Assembly: GCA_026770575.1 (NCBI GenBank)
Contig: MU657172.1
Location: 176,520-187,452 of the forward strand
Length of the DNA: 10,933 bases
Direction: 5' to 3'
Source: Pelagophyceae sp. CCMP2097
Taxonomy: Eukaryota > Sar > Pelagophyceae
Below are positions 9,501-10,933 of the stretch, piece after piece; position 1 is the first letter of the stretch, and each line of letters opens with the position of its first letter. A program made the position numbers and the translations under genes. The notes under the pieces were generated by a model. The model made no database searches and was not told the DNA's origin. It was given only the letters and a program-made list of their open reading frames with translations.

Positions 9501-9817
9501 CACGGCGAAGAGCGTAAGCAGTCCGAAAGCCGACGTGACGGCCTATCGGGCGGTGCCTCGAGACGCGAAACAGGCCAAATGCGAGCGCGGAGACGCCAGC
9601 GCCGGAAAGGCGGGCCAGGCAAAGGACGCGCCCCGGCGTCGTGAAAAGCCGCGTCTTTGGGGACGAATCTAATGCTCACCGACGAGATGGCAGTCAGGTA
9701 CCAGGAACGCTGTGTCCGCGTCGCCGTGGGGAGTGCGACCTTGAGCGCGGCGTACGCGGCGACGAGCGCGGCGGTGAAGCGCGCGACGGCATAAATGTCT
9801 TCGGTGCCGAACCCCAT
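2510..9817 (-). CDS. BTA1: Predicted TLC-BtaA-BtaB fusion betaine-lipid synthase (about 919 aa, 19 exons)
   Basis: Exons in transcript order: 9817-9680, 9542-9393, 9328-9292, 8988-8831, 8689-8559, 7828-7675, 7583-7470, 7412-7266, 7184-7066, 6948-6791, 5988-5900, 5364-5198, 4721-4623, 4575-4294, 4229-4136, 3552-3457, 3313-3224, 3118-2678, 2605-2510. They total 2760 bases, one frame ending in TAA. Residues 1-205 are a multi-pass TLC-type domain, about 206-679 a BtaA-like domain and about 680-919 a BtaB-like methyltransferase. BtaA moves the aminocarboxypropyl group of SAM onto diacylglycerol and BtaB methylates the amine three times, giving the betaine lipid DGTS, probably at the ER. The ATG at 9817 sits in CAACCATGG. 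Weak joins: intron 10 needs a GC donor; intron 13 could end at 4585 (38 bp) or 4576 (47 bp, used); exon 15 could end at 4136 (used) or 4106; the 730-bp intron 5 is the only link between TLC and BtaA. Separate TLC and BTA1 genes are the main alternative. Confidence 0.65.
3553..4135 (-). other. Intron 15, linker between BtaA and BtaB coding
   Basis: The acceptor is GAGTAG|G at 3553. The donor is GTGGTC at 4135 or GTCCAT at 4105; both are phase 0. No domain-like ORF is seen on either strand. A 17-base direct repeat, GACTTTGGGTTTGGAGA, occurs at 3679-3695 and 3754-3770, and GGACCG/CCGTCC-type words recur. If BtaB were a separate gene, this stretch would have to hold its promoter; I see no TATA-like box on the minus strand. 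Confidence 0.5.
3679..3770. repeat. 17-bp direct repeat in intron 15
   Basis: GACTTTGGGTTTGGAGA is present twice without mismatch, 75 bases apart, at 3679-3695 and 3754-3770. It is confined to an intron and is probably a small duplication; no function is visible. Confidence 0.7.
4136..7828 (-). CDS. BtaA-like domain (DUF3419): SAM:diacylglycerol 3-amino-3-carboxypropyltransferase
   Basis: Exons 6-15 encode about residues 206-679. Two hydrophobic segments (about 224-245 and 259-285) precede the family signature VIYNISWEDPRVE (295-307). SAM-binding-type signatures follow: TISSAGCNVLDYLLE (321-335) and, across intron 8, AADLNEAQLAVLDLK (342-356). Then come HSEFFALWGR, YWDATKASLFRENW with FAGTSGL, GGIPPEQ, NYFYHGYCTGTFDA joined to FPKCPRYMSP, LLDSMDWM (575-582), RIFWRSY (605-611) and DRVGWYLSQWV joined over intron 14. 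The order and spacing fit the whole DUF3419 family from start to end. The enzyme makes diacylglycerylhomoserine and methylthioadenosine. Its C-terminus leads straight into the BtaB module through a short Ala/Ser linker, as in fused eukaryotic BTA1. The 476-bp intron 12 holds protein-like fragments that could be alternative exons. Confidence 0.92.
4722..5197 (-). other. Intron 12, with protein-like fragments
   Basis: The donor GTGCGA (5197) and acceptor TCTAG|G (4722) are both phase 2 and join TGTFDA to FPKCPRYM, as expected in BtaA. Inside are minus-strand fragments that read like protein: AILEFAAFEVAVPYDFPWQ, LELARLVVEANVIECWGE and EFQGGVWTMRLAEVG, the last continuing in frame into exon 13. 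They lie in different frames and lack TAG|G acceptors. A 16-base tandem duplication, GATTCAAATCGGGCAC, lies at 5067-5098. Confidence 0.5.
5365..5899 (-). other. Intron 11
   Basis: The donor GTCTGC at 5899 and acceptor ACGCAG|G at 5365 are both phase 0, joining QPAMKL to VWTWAAPLGG. The intron is rich in GGACCGTC, GAGGACC and CGAGGGGCCG words shared with introns 5 and 10. The open plus-strand frame crossing it is antisense to real exons and has no domain pattern. No gene is seen within it. Confidence 0.6.
5989..6790 (-). other. Intron 10, probable GC-AG intron, repeat-rich
   Basis: The acceptor CTCTAG|G at 5989 demands a phase 1 donor, but exon 10 has no phase 1 GT. A break at CTCG|GCGCGC (6790) restores the frame as RPLG-IAGALQ and differs from the local GTGCGC donor only at position 2. 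The intron holds a 32-bp tandem array (6081-6208), a perfect 13-bp inverted repeat (ACCAATTCGGTCT at 6372-6384, its complement at 6649-6661) and a GTGCGTCCAAG duplication at 6459-6480. Confidence 0.55.
6081..6208. repeat. 32-bp tandem repeat, about four copies, in intron 10
   Basis: Units start at 6081, 6113, 6145 and 6177. The first three are nearly identical, with one A-to-C change in the third (ATCAAC for ATCAAA); the fourth diverges after GGACCGTC. Each full unit contains GGACCGTCTTCGGGTCC, whose GGACC/GGTCC ends can pair into a small hairpin. Single derived copies continue to about 6345. Confidence 0.9.
7636..7670. repeat. 19-bp-period tandem duplication in intron 6
   Basis: GGCTTGCGCCGGATCC occurs at 7636-7651 and 7655-7670, separated by three bases, inside the 91-bp intron 6 next to its donor GTGCGG. 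Because the region is open on the minus strand, gene finders may read it as coding; splicing it out joins RDWTNAT to AGAALLVAAW in phase 0. Confidence 0.8.
7829..8558 (-). other. Intron 5, the junction between TLC and BtaA coding
   Basis: The donor GTGCGT at 8558 (phase 2) and acceptor CTCCTAG|G at 7829 (phase 2) rebuild a Trp codon and keep the frame. The 730 bases hold GGGACCG words like those of introns 10 and 11, a 35-bp-period duplication at 8132-8191 and an AT-richer stretch near the acceptor. I see no minus-strand TATA-like box or convincing start codon for a separate BtaA gene, nor a convincing terminal exon for a separate TLC gene. Confidence 0.55.
8132..8191. repeat. Duplicated 25-bp hairpin-forming element in intron 5
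   Basis: A 25-base segment starting GGGCTCCGGTCGAGCCC occurs at 8132-8156 and again at 8167-8191. Its first 17 bases are self-complementary at the ends (GGGCT/AGCCC), so each copy can form a short hairpin. Confidence 0.8.
8559..9817 (-). CDS. TLC (TRAM/LAG1/CLN8-like) membrane domain, exons 1-5
   Basis: Five exons (9817-9680, 9542-9393, 9328-9292, 8988-8831, 8689-8559) encode residues 1-205. Hydrophobic helices fall near 11-30, 43-65, 82-96, 112-127, 134-152, 160-182 and 184-202. TLC-family features are SWYLTAISS after the first helix, HFFIAYCLADLG, the GWTHH motif at 108-112 (W109 is built across intron 3), VEELP in the fifth helix, FLLRI near 164-169 and a tryptophan-rich end (WWFGGWW). 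No second-His/Asp cluster like the Lag1 motif is seen, so a ceramide synthase is unlikely; the closest groups by pattern are the TLCD/TMEM136-like proteins, some of which are linked to phospholipid composition. Exon 5 ends TGGTG|GTGCGT in phase 2, matching exon 6 of the BtaA region. If it were a stand-alone gene, exon 5 would run on in frame to a stop near 8312 through Arg/Gly/Pro-rich sequence with no family resemblance. Confidence 0.8.
8989..9291 (-). other. Intron 3
   Basis: The donor GTGCGT at 9291 and acceptor TTTAG|G at 8989 are both phase 1 and create the Trp of GWTHH. Its middle is a simple array of GGGCCTC/CTTCAAG words around 9120-9205 that can be folded on itself. No gene is seen. 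Confidence 0.7.
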
Positions 9818-10046
9818 GGTTGCAGGTGCAAGCCCTAAAGCTCCCTTCGCGCGGCTCCTACGCTGCGCTCTGCGAGGCTCGGTCCGCGAAGTCTGCTGCG
9901 GGTTTCGCGGCTGCCGGGCGGTCGGTTCGAGGGCCGCGGTCCAAACGAGGGAGGTAAAAAAACTCGTCGCAGACTGCAATCGCGGTAATCCAACGTCACT
10001 TTTTTTCTGTAGGGCCTAGCCCACGATCAAACGCCTCGGCGTGCGA

Positions 10047-10053
10047 ATATAAG
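10047..10053 (+). promoter_or_regulatory. TATA-like box, plus strand
   Basis: ATATAAG sits in a GC-rich setting similar to the TATATAAG at 23-30. If used, it would drive plus-strand transcription away from the synthase gene. The first ATG after it, at 10071, gives only ten codons, so any product must come from elsewhere or the transcript is non-coding. Confidence 0.25.
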
Positions 10054-10149
10054 GCCCGCCCGCCCTCGAAATGAGCCGCCGGAAGAATACACCAGCCGGC
10101 TGACATTGGTGCTGTTTAAAACCGACCGGGATTCCATCCGGTGAGTCGT

Positions 10150-10189
10150 ACGAGTTGCATAACTCGTCGACGGGTTGCATAACTCGTCG
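10150..10189. repeat. 20-bp-period repeat with palindromic core
   Basis: GTTGCATAACTCGTCG occurs at 10154-10169 and 10174-10189. The first copy lies within ACGAGTTGCATAACTCGT (10150-10167), whose 7-bp ends are perfectly complementary around GCAT. This could be a regulator site pair or a mobile-element remnant; the sequence alone does not decide. Confidence 0.6.
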
Positions 10190-10658
10190 CTCCTGATCAG
10201 GGCCGGCGGCCAGCCTGGTGTACTCCGCGTCTGCACTTCTTTCCCGGGATGTAAATAATCAACCCTCACCTCAAGGGCACTACTAACCTTTTTAAAACTC
10301 TAGGTTCGCGCGAATCGGCTTCGTGAGAACAACCAACAGCCCCACCCAGGGTGGATAGGGGTCGCCGGGCTTCGGGGCTAGTGGATACTGGAATGTCGGC
10401 ACGGGATATCCGGATGGTGCGTTGTTGCTGGCGCGTGTACTGGAACGAGTGGGCAGTGGTAAAGGGTAGCTCCGACGGGTCGTGCCCACCGTGATAGTCG
10501 AAACCCCCCTCTTCGATCAAGTGGTTTTCTTACCCCATCCAGACGAGTTGATCTCTGTGGCTCCTTGTCTGACTGTGCTCGTCCATGCCCTGCTCGTTCA
10601 CGATGCGTGTCGCGTAAGCCACCCTCCCGTCGAGTTGAAGTCACCAACGGACAGCTCC

Positions 10659-10690
10659 GTCCAACGAACGCCTGGAGGCGTCCGTTGGAC
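10659..10690. repeat. Inverted repeat, 14-bp arms, 4-base loop
   Basis: GTCCAACGAACGCC (10659-10672) pairs with GGCGTCCGTTGGAC (10677-10690) with one mismatch around the loop TGGA. No T-tract follows, so a bacterial-type terminator is not implied. CGTTGG recurs just downstream. Confidence 0.75.
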
Positions 10691-10739
10691 TCCGCCATCC
10701 GTTGGCATCGTCGCTCCGCTCCTCGGGGCAAGTATTTAC

Positions 10740-10933
10740 AAATGTGACGCTGGCTTTGAAGGGTTCGCTGCGCTCTCTGATGAGCTTCGCTCGCCCGTCG
10801 AGTCACGCCGCTTGGCAAAGTGTCAGGTCCCGGACTCTCGCGGCCCTATCACTTCAAAAATGTGACGCCTGCTTTGAAGGGTTAGCTGCGCTCTCTGATG
10901 AGCTTCGCTCGCCCGCCGAGTCACGCCGCTTGG
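10740..10933. repeat. Tandem repeat with 118-bp period, cut by the window end
   Basis: Positions 10740-10815 and 10858-10933 match over 76 bases with four differences. The 42 bases between the copies may be the rest of the unit. The second copy runs to the last base, so the array may continue outside the window. The unit contains CTCTGATGAGCTTCGCTCG; it holds no coding signal that I recognise. Confidence 0.85.

Larger units (their letters stand above)
9818..10933. other. Upstream flank of the synthase gene; no convincing gene
   Basis: No recognisable domain is present on either strand. The minus-strand promoter of the synthase should lie in 9818-10020; it contains TGACGT (CRE-like, at 9992-9997) but no TATA box. 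Beyond about 10020 the composition is less GC-biased and small repeats appear. Plus-strand frames at 10393-10494 (33 codons from ATG) and 10482-10865 (opening at a GTG) look mildly protein-like but have no family match that I can name. A GTGAGT at 10140 and a TCTAG|G near 10303 could be splice sites of an unrecognised plus-strand transcript. Confidence 0.4.

Noticed and set aside
8559..9817. Ceramide synthase assignment for the TLC domain
   Set aside because: The Lag1 motif with its second His/Asp pattern is not present; only the general TLC pattern with GWTHH is seen.
9915..9945. tRNA gene, prompted by GGTTCGA
   Set aside because: The flanking bases do not form a T-arm stem and no anticodon arm or acceptor pairing is seen.
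10740..10815. Hammerhead ribozyme, prompted by CTGATGAG in the repeat
   Set aside because: The required GAAA box after the second stem is absent (CGAGTCAC instead), and no matching cleavage-site stem was found.

Overview
The window looks like nuclear DNA from a GC-rich, intron-rich unicellular eukaryote, most likely a marine alga of the stramenopile or haptophyte type. That placement is inferred from the base composition, the many short spliceosomal introns and an algal-type betaine-lipid synthase. No species is identified. There are no bacterial-style operons or ribosome-binding sites, and the largest open frames mostly run across introns or antisense to real exons.

Layout. Positions 1-1709 hold a plus-strand gene with a TATA-like box, a leader containing a strong hairpin and a small upstream ORF, and about four exons encoding an acidic/Ala-Pro-rich protein with one PDZ domain. 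Positions 1710-2509 are a convergent 3'-3' spacer. Positions 2510-9817 are filled by minus-strand exons that I could chain into one reading frame of about 919 codons over 19 exons. Positions 9818-10933 are the upstream flank: no convincing gene, a second TATA-like box, hairpins and a ~118-bp-period repeat cut off by the window end.

The main result is the minus-strand gene. Its exons encode, in order, (i) a multi-pass TLC-type (TRAM/LAG1/CLN8-like) membrane domain with a GWTHH motif, (ii) a full BtaA-like domain (DUF3419, SAM:diacylglycerol 3-amino-3-carboxypropyltransferase) and (iii) a full BtaB-like SAM N-methyltransferase. BtaA plus BtaB is the betaine-lipid (DGTS) synthase BTA1. The intron phases match across the TLC-BtaA boundary, so the sequence predicts a TLC-BtaA-BtaB fusion that I do not know from the described BTA1 proteins. 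If correct, one membrane polypeptide would carry the two catalytic steps from diacylglycerol to diacylglyceryl-trimethylhomoserine plus an extra lipid-associated membrane domain.

Splicing is distinctive. All 21 modelled introns end in AG followed by G (mostly TAG|G), and donors are dominated by GTGCG. One intron appears to be GC-AG with an otherwise matching GCGCGC donor. The larger introns share GGACCGTC/GGGTCC-type repeats, including a 32-bp tandem array.
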